Assembly (NCBI GenBank): GCA_025890175.1
Contig: JANPYM010000001.1
Span: forward strand, 2,278,853 to 2,342,852
Direction: 5' to 3'
DNA: 64,000 bases
Origin: Ciborinia camelliae
Lineage: Eukaryota > Ascomycota > Leotiomycetes > Helotiales > Sclerotiniaceae
The position numbers and the translations under genes are program-made. Below the pieces are notes generated by a model, which worked only from the letters and a program-made list of their open reading frames with translations, did not search any database and had not been told where the DNA came from. This document shows, in pieces, positions 1-11,033 of the stretch. Each line of letters begins with the position of its first letter. Positions within the stretch are counted from its first letter, which is position 1.

Positions 1-1135
1 ATTGTGATTCAGTAACAGCAAATTGGCCCTATTACTCCGAGAGTCATTGTGCCTACTCCCATGCCATCGAGGCAAAAAAAATTGAATTTGATCTTGATTG
101 TACGAATAGGTAGCATAAGATGTTTCATTGGGCTTCATAGCATATATACAACCAATACAATCTATGTCGGAGGTTCGGAGGCTTAAAAGTGCTGGCGATG
201 CGGCCTTGCGATTAGATTATAAAACGGTCATCCTGTTGATATGCAAATACTAGGTATTCATGAGGCAGAAGGGACGACTTTGTGAGTGGGTGCTGGGTGG
301 GCATGATGATGGGGGAGGAATTATATCGATGCTTGACATCAAAAGCTCTATCTGTTCCAATGGAAGTTACTTTTTAAATGCTGAAGGATGGTCTGTAAAG
401 ACGAGGTTTTGCGCAACGAATCCGCCTCGTCTGATAAGCTTACTTACTGCCAGCGATAAGACTTGGTAAAGATAAGACTTGGTAAAAAAACACATCGTCA
501 TTCAGACGTGCAACAAAACTTTTGTTGAAACGGGAATTTCCGTCTTGGTTCATATCCGACAGGGCGGCAAGAACAAAGGAGTGATTGAAGGGTCATGAAA
601 AACGGACTAACTCGCAGACTTCCTTCTTCCAATCCGGTTTTTGAGCCGGCAGCAGAACCATTTTTCAAAGATCACCATGCCCATTGCATTTTGCGCAAAA
701 GATGTTGATGGTAGGTATATTGATGACTTGATAATAGGAAAGTGTCACTCACTTGATGACTTAAAGCGACGTGTTGATGGCTGAGAGCCGGCATTGGCTC
801 GTGCGCCAAAAGAATTCACCAATTGTTTGTGCTAAGGCAACGTTGGAAGTGTAGACGAACTTACCGTTCATATGTAGGTAAGCTTCTCCACTATACCCTT
901 TGGGTGTAGGGAGAAAGGCTGACAGCAAGACATTGAGCAGCCTCATCTCATGAATCAATGAAAACGCGGTACCTGTTGGCCTGTTCAAGTCTGCATGTGA
1001 TATTCTCATCATTTTTCCAATTTTCCGTTGTCCATAAACACTGCATATCAAAATAGCAAAAGGGTATCGCAAACTTCACCCATTAACCACAACGCCAGAG
1101 TTCCATCTAGATGTCTTACCGAACCCCCATGGTAA
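1..1135. other. intergenic, no supported gene
   Basis: No reading frame here has a recognisable product. The longest frame (761..1072, minus) has no family resemblance and no intron signals linking it to anything. The right part is expected to hold the 3' UTR of the minus-strand CCDC130-like gene. Two copies of 'aagacttggtaaa' lie back to back at about 459-488. Confidence 0.5.
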
Positions 1136-2176
1136 TCAATCATCGGAATCATAATCAACCAAACCAGCCACTTTTGGTGTTGGTGGAGCATCCTCAAGAA
1201 CTGGGCTAGATCTCTTCCTCTTAACTCCGATCAACAAGGGTTTTGGTGTGCTCTTACAGGCGTTTGGTTGGTTGTTGATGAGGAACGGGTCCATCGCAGC
1301 TCTTGTGTTACCTCTTATCTCAGCCACGGCATCGTTGCGTTGTTTTGCCGCCAGTGCCTCAGCCTGCTTTCGTCGCGAAAGCTTTTGGCCCTTTCCCTCT
1401 GCTTTAGACGGTTCGCTAGCGTGTTGAAAGAGGGGTTTCGAGATTGCCTTAGTGATATTGGCCAGAGAACCATTGTTCCCAAATTCAATGAAACCAGCCC
1501 TCCGTGCATCTTCCTCATGCTCTGGCAATAATTCGAGACCTAAACTCATTTTATCTTGCAACGAAGATGCTACACCAGCCTCATTTTCTCGCGCCTTTCT
1601 CCCTTCCCGAAAGGTGTTCCTTAATTTTCTATTCATTTCATATGGGTGTTCCCATTGTTCGGAAAGATCTTGTAACTCTTCCAGCCGTTTCTTGCTGACT
1701 ACTAGCCTTTCTCTCTCCTCGACTTTTCCCTCTAAGGATGCGAATGCATTGTTTCTGAGTTTCTCTCTTTCCTCGTCGGTCAAGATTTTAACATCCCCTT
1801 CCATGATCTTATCCTCGCCGGTATCTCGTTTCCTCGCTCCTTCAGTTATCACATAGGCTGTATTCTTTGGATCCGTTCGTATCTCGATCCAACCCCCACA
1901 GGTGATATGTTTCATGCGAAAACTGTATATCGGCGTCGAGAGATAGTTGCCGATTTTCTTTTTCTCCGCGTTGAATCGTACCCCTTGCCCTATTATAGTA
2001 GGCTTCGGACAGTGCGTACACCAAATAGGATATGGCATCTCGAAGCGTACTGTTAAGATACCCTGCGAGATCTTATTCGCTCGAGCTCCTAAGGCATGCT
2101 TTCCATGCAACTGGTTTCCACTCATTAGTCCCTCCTGATCGGGAGGGACATAACGTCCCATATTGAAGCCCTGCAT
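1136..2176 (-). CDS. CCDC130/CWC16-family splicing factor
   Basis: Single-exon gene for 346 aa. The family (human CCDC130 and YJU2, yeast Yju2/Cwc16, fission yeast Saf4) acts in the nucleus with the catalytic spliceosome. Seen here: the start MQGFNMGRYVPPD, which I recognise from other filamentous fungi and which fixes the ATG; a core with 'SQGILTVRFEMPYPIWC' (about 37-53); a CxxC at 53-56; 'GVRFNAEKKKIGNY' (about 65-79); and 'WIEIRTDP' (about 95-102). The second metal pair is H90-x-x-C93 where human CCDC130 has CxxC. The rest is charged and coiled-coil-like, ending in an acidic DYDSDD tail like the human protein. It is divergent from the SPF30-like gene across 474 bp. The family is secure; the exact orthology (CCDC130 rather than YJU2) rests on the N-terminus and tail. 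Confidence 0.9.
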   Translation of the reverse strand: MQGFNMGRYVPPDQEGLMSGNQLHGKHALGARANKISQGILTVRFEMPYPIWCTHCPKPTIIGQGVRFNAEKKKIGNYLSTPIYSFRMKHITCGGWIEIRTDPKNTAYVITEGARKRDTGEDKIMEGDVKILTDEEREKLRNNAFASLEGKVEERERLVVSKKRLEELQDLSEQWEHPYEMNRKLRNTFREGRKARENEAGVASSLQDKMSLGLELLPEHEEDARRAGFIEFGNNGSLANITKAISKPLFQHASEPSKAEGKGQKLSRRKQAEALAAKQRNDAVAEIRGNTRAAMDPFLINNQPNACKSTPKPLLIGVKRKRSSPVLEDAPPTPKVAGLVDYDSDD

Positions 2177-2650
2177 CTTGTGTTTGGATGGAGGCCAGCT
2201 CCGCGATGATTGGCTCTACGTGAATTGTGTAAAATCGTAAAATCCCATCAACTGTCATAGACTGGCGTTGTTGTGACAAATTTCTTCTGGCCCCTCAGGT
2301 CTGAGAGATTAATATGCGAATTAATTTCTGTGACGTAGGCTGTTGAACTCGAGATATGGTTGTGTTTAAAGTTGAGACGAGGAAATTCCCAAGTTGGCAG
2401 CTAGCATCTCGGCCCTTAGTAATGCCGTATCACGTGCAAATCCGGGTTATCAGCGCTCGAGAGATTTCGGCGTCTCATTGTTTCCCGCTGCCAACACACA
2501 TTCTTCTTAGTATCGTATTGCGACGAGTTTGTCTACTATTGTCTCCCAAGAAGCAGCATTTGATATATCTACGATTTTCCTACGTCGCAACGAAGATTTT
2601 CATCAAAAAAGCTGTATCCTAATACACGAGTGAAGTCACCTAGACCTACC
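2177..2650. promoter_or_regulatory. shared promoter region of two splicing genes
   Basis: 474 bp lie between the ATG of the minus-strand CCDC130-like gene and the ATG of the plus-strand SPF30-like gene. No other gene is visible, so both promoters and 5' UTRs must be here. I see no motif that I can assign to a named factor. Confidence 0.6.
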
Positions 2651-3639
2651 ATGTCGGAACTTGCGGGATTAGAGAACGATATCAAGGAGTATAAATTGCA
2701 GGTAAGTTCGCAAGTGATCATTGAGTTTTGTCTCATATCCGCAGTATTGACATCTTCATAGCTAGAAACAGTTCAGTTAGGGCTTCAAGCAGATCCTGAA
2801 AATGTAGAGCTTCAGACGCTAAAAGCTGAACTCGAAGAAGTCATTTCCCTCACCGAATCCGCGATCGCAGAACTAAAGCCAGCTCCAGCACCTGTAGCCC
2901 AGCCCAAGAAATCGTCGGAACCACCAGTCAAGGAGAAATGGTCGCGAGAAAACCATCCTGCTTTCAAGAAAGCAGCGCCTCCTCCGCCAGAAGAGCCCGA
3001 AGTTGCCACAAGTTTCTCGGTCAACGATATGGTATTGGCGAAATGGCATTCAGGCGACAAAGGATTTTATCCCGCCCGAATCACATCAATAACTGGTTCT
3101 TCCACATCTCCTGTTTATATTGTCAAGTTCAAGAATTATGACACTACAGAAACTCTGCGAGCCAAGGATATCAAACCCATAGTTAATCAAAATAAGCGTA
3201 AGGCTGATGGTACACCAGTAGTAGCCTCGGTCCCTACTCCCCCATCGACATCGAATGTTATTTCAGCAGCCGCGGATATTGACCCGGAGCTTGCTCAGCA
3301 ATCTAAGCGCGAGCCAAGTAAAGTCAGTGATGGCCCCACAAGACCAGCCAAAGTCCCAAAGAAGATTAAGGCAAAGAAAGAATTAGATGACGGTAAGAAG
3401 AAGTGGCAGGACTTTGCTGCGAAAGGAAAGTTTGGCAAGTCAGGAAAGAAAGAGAGTATGTTCCGCACACCTGATGGGGTAAATGGTAGAGGTAAGGAAT
3501 ATGCGTCAACGTCGTTTACTTCTATTGTCTAACCACTTATATAGTCGGATTTACCGGTTCGGGACAAAGTATGCGAAAGGATCCGACAAGAAGTCGTCAC
3601 ATATACCAAACGAATGGCGACGAGGAAGGATTTGCTTAG
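2651..3639 (+). CDS. SPF30: SPF30/SMNDC1-like Tudor splicing factor
   Basis: Three exons: 2651..2701, 2762..3491, 3545..3639, giving 291 aa. The first intron has gtaagt...catag ends and the last gtaagg...tatag. The last exon encodes GFTGSGQSMRKDPTRSRH, a C-terminal block I recognise from the SMNDC1/SPF30 family, so splicing rather than read-through to the stop at 3532 is right. Residues 1-60 form a coiled-coil start (LENDIKEYKLQ, ELEEVISLTESAI). A Tudor domain lies at about 105-165 (MVLAKWHSGDKGFYPARITSI, then VKFKNYDTTE); such domains bind symmetric dimethylarginine on Sm proteins. A basic KKIKAKKE segment may be a nuclear signal. Human SPF30 helps the U4/U6.U5 tri-snRNP join the pre-spliceosome. 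The role here is inferred from that family. Confidence 0.92.
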
Positions 3640-4089
3640 GGGCAAGAGGGGGTGGGGAGAGGAATGGGCAACTCTCTGCAAGTATAGGTGTTTAGGCTGG
3701 GGTCTTCCTTTCTATTTGTTTTTTGTTATGGGCGATTTGATGGAGGCTAACATGGGCTTTGCGCACGAGAGCTAGAACTCTGGATTTGTGTTCCTCGAAT
3801 GAACATATTTTCTACCAGTACTGTTACTTGATGCACAATGAAACATGCTAAAGATCGCTTTTGTTAGGATACCTGAGCATCACGAGCCTTTCGAGCCTTC
3901 TGATTTGATCTGACCTTGAAACCACATTCCAGGTACGAAGAATCCTGCACTTGACAACAGGGCTGGCTCCTCGATTTCCATCGCTCTTTGTTATATCTCC
4001 TTTCCCTCAAATGATTTCTAGCATTGCGATTTTGCTATTGCGTATTCTTCAGCCCTTAATTGCTATTATCCCAATTTTAACAAATACTA
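3640..4089. other. convergent 3' ends of SPF30 and IND1
   Basis: 450 bp between two converging stop codons. It should hold both 3' UTRs and terminators. Nothing else is seen. Confidence 0.5.
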
Positions 4090-5185
4090 TTAAAACAGTC
4101 CAATCTTCTTTCCTACAAGTTCTGTGATTGACGTGAATGCTTTTGCTCTTTCGCTTTCGGGCTCGGCTACAACGGTTGGTTTTCCCCTATCCGCATCATC
4201 ACAAATGCTCGCGTGTAATGGTATATCTCCTAGAAATTCAATCCCATGCTTTTCACAAGCATGAGTGACTCCCGAATGCGATCCAAAAATATGCGTACTG
4301 TTCTGACAGTGTGGGCATGTGAATAGAGACATATTCTGTACCATTCCCAGAATCGGAATATCAATTTTCTTAAACATGTTAATACCCTTGACAGCATCCT
4401 TGAGAGCTATGTCTTGAGGCGTTGATACAATCACCGCTCCTGAAAACAATCAGTACCTTCAATCGACAAGAATAATGCACCTACCATCAAGTACAATTTG
4501 CTGCGTAATAGTCAATTGGGTGTCTCCAGTTCCAGGTGGTAAATCTAGTACCAAAACATCCAATCCTCCCCAGTCTACCTCGTGTAGAAGTTGCTGCAAT
4601 GCTTTCATTACCATCAATCCACGCCACACAACTGGCGCAGCATCACCCACTAAATAACCCATTGACATAGACTTTACGCCATAATTCGAGAGTGGTATTA
4701 GTTGATTGTCTGCCGCCCAAATATCAGACGTGTCTCAACTATCGCATTTAGACCAGAGACGCACTTGGGGATAATCTGGGCTCCCCCGATAAATTTAGTA
4801 GGGTAGGTATGGAGGGACCAAATATATCTGTATCTAGAATTCCACTTCGCAGACCACGGCGAGCAAAGGCGAGCGCAAGATTGACTATCGTTCCATCAGC
4901 TCTCGTTGCCACATAGCTATATATACTTGGAACTCGTACCAGAAAGTGTAGATTTTCCAACCCCTCCTTTCGCAGATGAAACAGCAATAACTTTCTTTAC
5001 ATCTTTTATCTTTCTTCGTTCGGGCAATCCACGCTGCATGCGCGGAATACTGCCAGTTCGTGGCAATCCCTGATGTGCGTCAACGATCAGTTTTTGGTCC
5101 AGTCTCCCTTAGTTAAACTAATTTAACATACCAACGGATTCTCATGTTGCAAACTCCGAAGAGTAGAAAATAATCGTGGTTTCAT
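4090..5185 (-). CDS. IND1: IND1/NUBPL mitochondrial Fe-S P-loop ATPase
   Basis: Five exons on the minus strand: 5185..5132, 5069..4940, 4884..4765, 4709..4485, 4439..4090, giving 292 aa. The protein belongs to the Mrp/NBP35 group. It has a short N-terminus with a likely mitochondrial presequence ([13 protein letters not shown]), the deviant Walker [11 protein letters not shown] at about 50-59, [13 protein letters not shown], the block [20 protein letters not shown] that marks NUBPL/IND1, DLPPGTGD, and a C-terminal CPHC (Cys about 218 and 221) that bridges a [4Fe-4S] cluster between monomers. IND1 delivers clusters to respiratory complex I in the mitochondrial matrix. Each intron falls inside a conserved block and its removal restores that block, so the model is well constrained. 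It is divergent from BFR2 with only 187 bp between the ATGs. Confidence 0.93.
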
Positions 5186-5372
5186 TTTGTTCTGATTTTA
5201 TGTCGAATTGAAGCTTGAACAGTAATGCTATGAGAGCTTTCAATGTTACTTTTAAGCGGATATGCGCCCGCTAGCGCGCCAAGATTTCGTGGGGAGCTCC
5301 AAAATAATTTTTTGGACTTGAAGTTCTTCGGAAAAACAAAAATTCTCAAAGTTTGAGAGGATAGCAAACAAT
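5186..5372. promoter_or_regulatory. 187-bp bidirectional promoter IND1/BFR2
   Basis: The whole space between the divergent ATGs of IND1 and BFR2. It contains a GC-rich core around 5265-5300 flanked by A/T. Both 5' UTRs must fit here as well, so the promoters overlap physically. Confidence 0.6.
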
Positions 5373-7284
5373 ATGGCGAAACCAAAGAATTTGGCAAAAC
5401 AGATTAAGGAATTGGAAGATCCTGTTCCTAAGGGTAAGTTGATTCTTTAGGTAATAGCCATTATGGGTTCAACTTTATTGACTTCGTTTTCTCTGGCAGA
5501 TTTCGATCCCGAAGATGATAAGCCGGCGCAAGAGAGCGATTCGGAAAGTGGTGATGAGAGTGATGATGGATTGGCGGGGACAGAACATTATGTTCAAGTT
5601 GGGTAGGAATTCTCTCATCTGTTGTTACAATATAACCCTGCTGATCAATCGTTAAAGAAAGAGTAAGCTACGAAAACCAGAAGAAGTTGCTCTTGGCCCT
5701 CAGTACGCCGGATCTCGAGTCAGTCGCGAACAATTGATGAACGGCGATGATGACGATGAATCTATTTCAGTATATGAGAGTGCTGATGAAGGAGCAAAGT
5801 TTGAGGGGATGGAGTTTGATGGAGAATTTGACGATATGGAAGTCGACAGTGATGAAGCTTTGGGGGAGAGTGATGAGGAGAGATTCAAGGACTTCGTATT
5901 TCGAGGAAGTGGAAAGCCCAAGAAACCCGTCAACGCTAAGAAACCTGTGGATGTCAATGGTGTAAAAAAAAGACCCACTGCTGCTGATTTCATGTCGGAC
6001 AGTGGCGAGGAGGGCGTGAAGCTGTCTGAAGAGGAAGACGATGACGACGACGATGATGATGAGGAAGATATTGAGGATGAGGAGGCAGACGAGACTGACG
6101 AGGACATCTTCGATATTGACGCTCAACATCCCGAGGCCATGGAAGATATCGAAGAAAATTCTGACGATGACGAGGAACATTCAGAAAATCCTGACCAGAG
6201 TGCTGAAGAGGAAATCGGCAGCGACGAAGAGAGTGAAGAAGATGCATCCGATGAAGGCGAGAATGATGAGGATGAGCAAGCAAGACGTGCTGAGTTGCGA
6301 AAGATCATGGGAGAGGAACAGAAGACAGTTGTCGCAACAATTTCCCAAGCAGCAAAAGCGGATGCGGATAAGGGTAATGCTGTGAAGCAACAACGCAAAG
6401 CATTCGACTCCCTTCTCAATGTCCGAATTCGCCTTCAAAAAGCCTTGGTAGCCACAAACTCGTTAGCCGCGGCCGATGATAAGGATCAGGAGGATAGCGA
6501 TGAGAATCCTTTCCAAGCCGCAGAAGAGGCAGCCATTAAGTTATGGAATACAATCGACGGACTTCGAAACGATCTTTCAAAAGCATCTAGTACCCCTAAA
6601 ACTGGGCAGAAACGGAAGCGCGGGATCGACTCTGCCACCCCCTCATCGGCTATTTGGGAGAGAATGCAAGCATCCGAGGTTGCCAATATTGACAATCGAC
6701 AAACTGTCCTCGAAAAATGGTCTAGCAAAGTCCGCGCAACAACAGCCCTCCCCATTTCCCGCAAACTTAACCCTAATGCCCCCCAACAATCCATCACATC
6801 TCTTATCCAAGATACACTTTCTAGTTCTGAGCACCTAATCTCCCGCACTAAGATACCTCGCTCCTGCGCTCCCGTCCAAAAACAGATGAAGCTCACCACC
6901 GATCCTAACATCTACGACGATGCTGATTTCTACCAATTGCTTCTCAAAGAATTGCTCGATCAACGAATGGTTGATTCTTCTTCCGCAGCCACTGGTGAAG
7001 CTGGCAAACCAATGCAATGGACTGCGGTAAAAGAAGCGAAGACGAGAAAAAACGTCGATACCAAAGCTAGTAAGGGCAGGAAAATGAAATTCACAGTTCA
7101 TGAGAAGTTGCAGAATTTCATGGCGCCAGAGGATAGAAATACGTGGGAAGAAACCGCGAGAGATAGATTCTTCGCGACATTATTGGGTAGAAAATTAGAT
7201 TTGGGGGAGAATGGAGATGAGGAGGATGTTAGTGAGGATGAGGGTTTGAAGGAGGAGGAGGGTTTGATGTTGTTTAGATCTTGA
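5373..7284 (+). CDS. BFR2: BFR2/AATF ribosome-biogenesis protein
   Basis: Three exons: 5373..5433, 5500..5602, 5658..7284, giving 596 aa. Homologous to yeast Bfr2 and human AATF/Che-1, nucleolar factors of the small-subunit processome needed for early pre-rRNA cleavage. Seen: the start MAKPKNLAKQIKELEDP, the block HYVQVGKSKLRKPEEVALG restored by splicing introns 1 and 2, a long Asp/Glu tract about residues 150-240 coded by GAT/GAC/GAG runs, the AATF helical region (ELRKIMGEEQKTVV, then FDSLLNVRIRLQKAL), and a C-terminal TRAUB-like region (FYQLLLKELLDQRM, then FMAPEDRNTWEE). Length and layout fit the family. The acidic tract invites strand-slippage polymorphism. Confidence 0.93.
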
Positions 7285-8471
7285 GGTTGAGCTTGGGTTG
7301 ATGGATAATGTGTGCAGCATGCAGGTGTAATAAAAGTTTGGGTGATGTGATGTATGAATGCATGGCATAAGAGCTCAGGGGATTATACCAAAACGAATGG
7401 AATGTTTATTTCAAAACACATCTGGCTAGTACTACCTGCACATCTCATCCAATTCCCCACGGTAATATACGCTCAATGTTTGACCCTAATCATGGAGATA
7501 AATTGTGTCCTTCATCTTCGAGATGACAGCAAGATATGAAGATATGAACTTGATCAAATCATATATGAGTATAAGCTGTCTGTCCATCTTCCTCGAGGAA
7601 AATCAGAGATTTGTCTCCCGGTGGGCCTTAACTGTTCACATCATTCCCCGGTGAACCTTATTTCTTTTACCTTGGTCGAATTCAACATACACAACATAGC
7701 TCCCGGTGACCTTGGTAATCCTCATGAAAACTCCCCCCCCCCGGTGAGCATCACCACATATCACTTCCTGTCTAATCGATCCCCGGTGACCCTTCCTCCC
7801 GCGCGAAAGTGCAGCTTTTGATTTCCTGGTTGATACTTTCTCATTACACCACCACCCAAGGAATCAGAATTCCCACCTGCATCGTCTCATTCCCATTTTC
7901 CCATTTCCCCAAGCGAACTTCGTTTGCGAGACGATGAAAATAACATGACGATAATGATTTTGCAAGTTATCGGAGGACGTTGTGCACCCTATGATTTCCC
8001 CTTTGATTTTTTGGCAGTTCCCTTTTGAAGATGTGCACTTTATCCGTACCTACCTTCATCTCTTTTCCGTATTCTACTATCCTATCTATCTAGCCTTCCC
8101 CTTTTTCATTTTCCCTTGCAAAACATACCTAGTATATCCATCCAATTTCATCCATGTAAAAACTATCACCTTCCAACGCCTACCAGTATCTTGGAAATGT
8201 GTTATTTGTATTTGCATGCTAGCAAGTAAATCATTATGTCAAATAAACAATCATTCTACAAGCCTGTCCGTAGGCCAGTAAGTAAGCAATGAATTTCAGA
8301 ATTTCGGAAATTCGGGAACTATTAGTTCTATTTCCCATCCCATCCACATCCTATGAGGCCTAAACTCCATTCCTTTATTTATATTTCGCTGCCACCGGAC
8401 CATTCCATCCATTACCTACCCCAAGCACAAAATTATAAAGCGATGAAGCATGGTCAAATTCTCCATTCCTC
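7285..8471. other. convergent intergenic region with CCCGGTG repeats
   Basis: 1.19 kb between the stops of BFR2 and the TCO89-like gene. The plus strand is strongly pyrimidine-rich between about 7990 and 8470. Five CCCGGTG cores occur within 172 bp (see the repeat entry). Apart from expected 3' UTRs I see no gene. Confidence 0.5.
7617..7790 (+). repeat. interspersed CCCGGTG repeat, five copies
   Basis: The heptamer cccggtg starts at 7617, 7647, 7702, 7739 and 7782. It is usually preceded by t or c and followed by a or g (cccggtgacc twice, cccggtgaacc, cccggtgagca, cccggtgggcc). The spacing of 30-55 bp is irregular and the DNA between copies is not repeated, so this is not a simple tandem repeat. 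Function unknown. Confidence 0.7.
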
Positions 8472-10403
8472 CTAATCCGCACTCCCACTCCCCTCAAAAC
8501 CCTTCTCCCATAACCCCCTCAAAAGCGCCGACACATTATCCTCATCCAATCCACTCCCACCACCATCCCTCTCTGTATCACTACCCCTCTCCCTCTCATC
8601 CCCCTCAAAACTTTGTCTTGTCCCCTTCTTCGCATTCCAATTGCCACTCCTCTCCCTCAAGCTGCCCGCCCGACTCACACTCGCACTCTTACTATGTCCA
8701 TATCCATTCCCATGCCCCGGTATATTCTTTCCCCCGTGTCCTAGAACCCCTATCTTCTCCAATCTCTTGACACCGCGTCCAACGGGATCCTGATGACGTC
8801 TCACAACCAAATATTCTAGTCCTGTCCTCTCAAGCTGCACTTTAATCCTCGGATCCCCCTTTACATCCCCGCCCATTAAATATCCCCCCATACAATTACC
8901 CATACCTATTCCCATTCCCATTACAGGTCCAAAGCCCATACCGCTTCCTCCACCATGATTACCCATTCCTAGTCCTCCGTTCAATAATGATAAAGCACCA
9001 AGACCTTCTCTCTGCGGTTCAATATTTGATGATGCTCTTTGAAGCCATAATTTCTGCTGCGTGCGAGAATTATACGCATTAGGCAGCCCGTTGATCCCAC
9101 TTGTAGAACTCTTCCGGGTCCTAGGTAGCAGCGCCGATTCCTCTTCCTCGTCAACATCATGCCTCGTCAAATTGCCCATCGATTTCGCCCTTGCCATTTC
9201 CCCATTACCACCATTCACATTCTTTTCCCGCCCATCCCCATTCACACCCCCGGTCCTGGACTCCCTACCATGATCCGGCGGAGGAAACTTGGGGCTACTT
9301 TCCCCAGGCGTCCCAGAATCCCCCACAAATCTCGATATCAATTCCTGGTTTCCAGAAGCAGTACTAGCACCCATACTCTTCCCCATCCCGCTCGCTTGAT
9401 CTGCACTACTAGAAGGTGTATGAGCCATCTTCGGCGTTGGTTTCGCAGTCGCCATACTCATTTTTGTCTCCGAGGCCAGATGCGACGGTGTTCTCTGGAG
9501 TAATTTCTCCGTGATGACTTTCGCGTCCACGCTAGATTTACTAGTTCTATTCGTCGTAGTATTTTTCTTCACACTCCCAATCCGATCAAAACTATCAACA
9601 GAGCTTTCCTTCGCAGAATCGGTCGCAGAATCACCGGCGGTAGGTTTCTTCGATTTTGGCGATGAAAGGGGAGAATGATGTCGAGAACTGACTGCGGAAT
9701 TGACAGCAGATTGTTTGGCAGATGTATTCGCACTGCGACTTAAAGCCGGACTTGCACTGGAACTTGCTTCTTCCCAACCCTCTTCGTTATCCTCTTCGGA
9801 TTCTAGTTTCCCCGGTGTGCCTATACCCAGCTCAAAATGCACACTATTTGGTCTCTTTTTACCATGCGGGCCGTCTGAAGTCTTAGGTCTTCTCGTCGAT
9901 CCCGCACTGTGCTGTACATCTGCTGAGCTCCGATTGCGTTTCAGAGCCGTCTGCGAATGATTCTTTTGACGATTGAGATTCGTGCTAGATTTGTGCGGTT
10001 TATCCCAAGGAGCTTGAAATTCCTTGAGATTGTCGTTGTTTGTTTGATTGTGGTTATTGTTGTTGTGAGTACTCGTTTGGCGGGATAATTTATGCAGCGC
10101 CTTATTACTGCTCACCCGCCCGTATTTGCCGCCACCCTTTACGTGTTTTCGCTCGCCTTTTGCTTTCTGTTCTTTATGCTGTGTAGCCGTCGTACCTGAA
10201 ACTGGAGGTGTACCCGCCGGGCTGTCGGTTTGGTGGCTGGTGACCGAGGACGTGGATCGGTGATGGGCTGTTAGATTGGGCCGTAATTGTGTCTGCGATT
10301 GCGATTGGAGTTGTGATTGCGATTGCGTCTGCATCTGCATCTGCGTCTGCGATTGGGGGGGATTATCTGAATGAGCTGGAGGGGGCATTGTAACTCTTGT
10401 CAT
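8472..10403 (-). CDS. TCO89-like low-complexity protein
   Basis: One uninterrupted frame of 643 aa from an ATG at 10403. It is mostly disordered: a Gln/Met-rich N-terminus coded by CAG/CAA and ATG repeats, many Ser/Thr stretches, and a Gly/Met-rich part about 465-505. Islands that look conserved are GGKYGRVSSNKALHKLSR (about 91-108), ALKRNRSSADV (about 153-163), VHFELG and WEEASSSASPALSRS (about 188-225). The combination of 'R-N-R-S', 'VHF..G' and 'ASSSASPALSR' recalls fungal TCO89, a TORC1 subunit at the vacuole. I base this on memory of the family pattern and not on a search. A profile search against PF10452 would settle it. The frame has no plausible introns, and its length suits that family. 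Confidence 0.55.
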   Translation of the reverse strand: MTRVTMPPPAHSDNPPQSQTQMQMQTQSQSQLQSQSQTQLRPNLTAHHRSTSSVTSHQTDSPAGTPPVSGTTATQHKEQKAKGERKHVKGGGKYGRVSSNKALHKLSRQTSTHNNNNHNQTNNDNLKEFQAPWDKPHKSSTNLNRQKNHSQTALKRNRSSADVQHSAGSTRRPKTSDGPHGKKRPNSVHFELGIGTPGKLESEEDNEEGWEEASSSASPALSRSANTSAKQSAVNSAVSSRHHSPLSSPKSKKPTAGDSATDSAKESSVDSFDRIGSVKKNTTTNRTSKSSVDAKVITEKLLQRTPSHLASETKMSMATAKPTPKMAHTPSSSADQASGMGKSMGASTASGNQELISRFVGDSGTPGESSPKFPPPDHGRESRTGGVNGDGREKNVNGGNGEMARAKSMGNLTRHDVDEEEESALLPRTRKSSTSGINGLPNAYNSRTQQKLWLQRASSNIEPQREGLGALSLLNGGLGMGNHGGGSGMGFGPVMGMGIGMGNCMGGYLMGGDVKGDPRIKVQLERTGLEYLVVRRHQDPVGRGVKRLEKIGVLGHGGKNIPGHGNGYGHSKSASVSRAGSLRERSGNWNAKKGTRQSFEGDERERGSDTERDGGGSGLDEDNVSALLRGLWEKGFEGSGSAD

Positions 10404-11033
10404 TTATTTTAGTGTCGATGTGATTGATGTGATTGATGCAGGGCTGAGATTCGTGAGAGGTGATTGTTCGCTTTTTATGGATTGAGGTGCAGGGACGACC
10501 GAAGGTTTGATGTGTTGGTGCGAACCGATTGTTAGACTACTCCATAGAAAGCCATACTTGCATTAAACTAAAATCATGCTCTCATGCTCCGTGGGATATC
10601 ATATCTCGAGTCTCGACAATATTCACTTCTCTGTTCGTACCAGTCATATGTACCTCGAGCGTTTATGATTTTGTGAATTTAACTTACATTACTTGATAAT
10701 CTCAATTGTTTGATACAATAGGTACGGTAGAGTAGGTGCAGTAGCATAGGATTGGGTATTTGAAATCGTATCATTACAATTGGGAACTCTTAAGATGGGA
10801 GATTGAAATAACCCTTAACTTTAATGAATCCCGAAGTAATCCCTAATAATCAATAATCAACAATCACTCATAGCCATTCATTTATTGCATTGCTCATCAA
10901 ATATATTTGTAAATTGGTTTCATTCATTGAGTCAATCTTGATGCTTGATATCACATCCGCTAACATCCCATTAATTAAGAAACGCCTGCATATGTTTGCT
11001 TAACCCAAAATTAAATCCCATTCTGTACAGACC
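10404..11033. other. promoter of TCO89-like gene and 3' flank of PCK1
   Basis: 630 bp of AT-rich sequence. It should hold the promoter and 5' UTR of the minus-strand TCO89-like gene at its left end and the 3' UTR of PCK1 at its right end. There is no supported gene or named motif. Confidence 0.5.
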
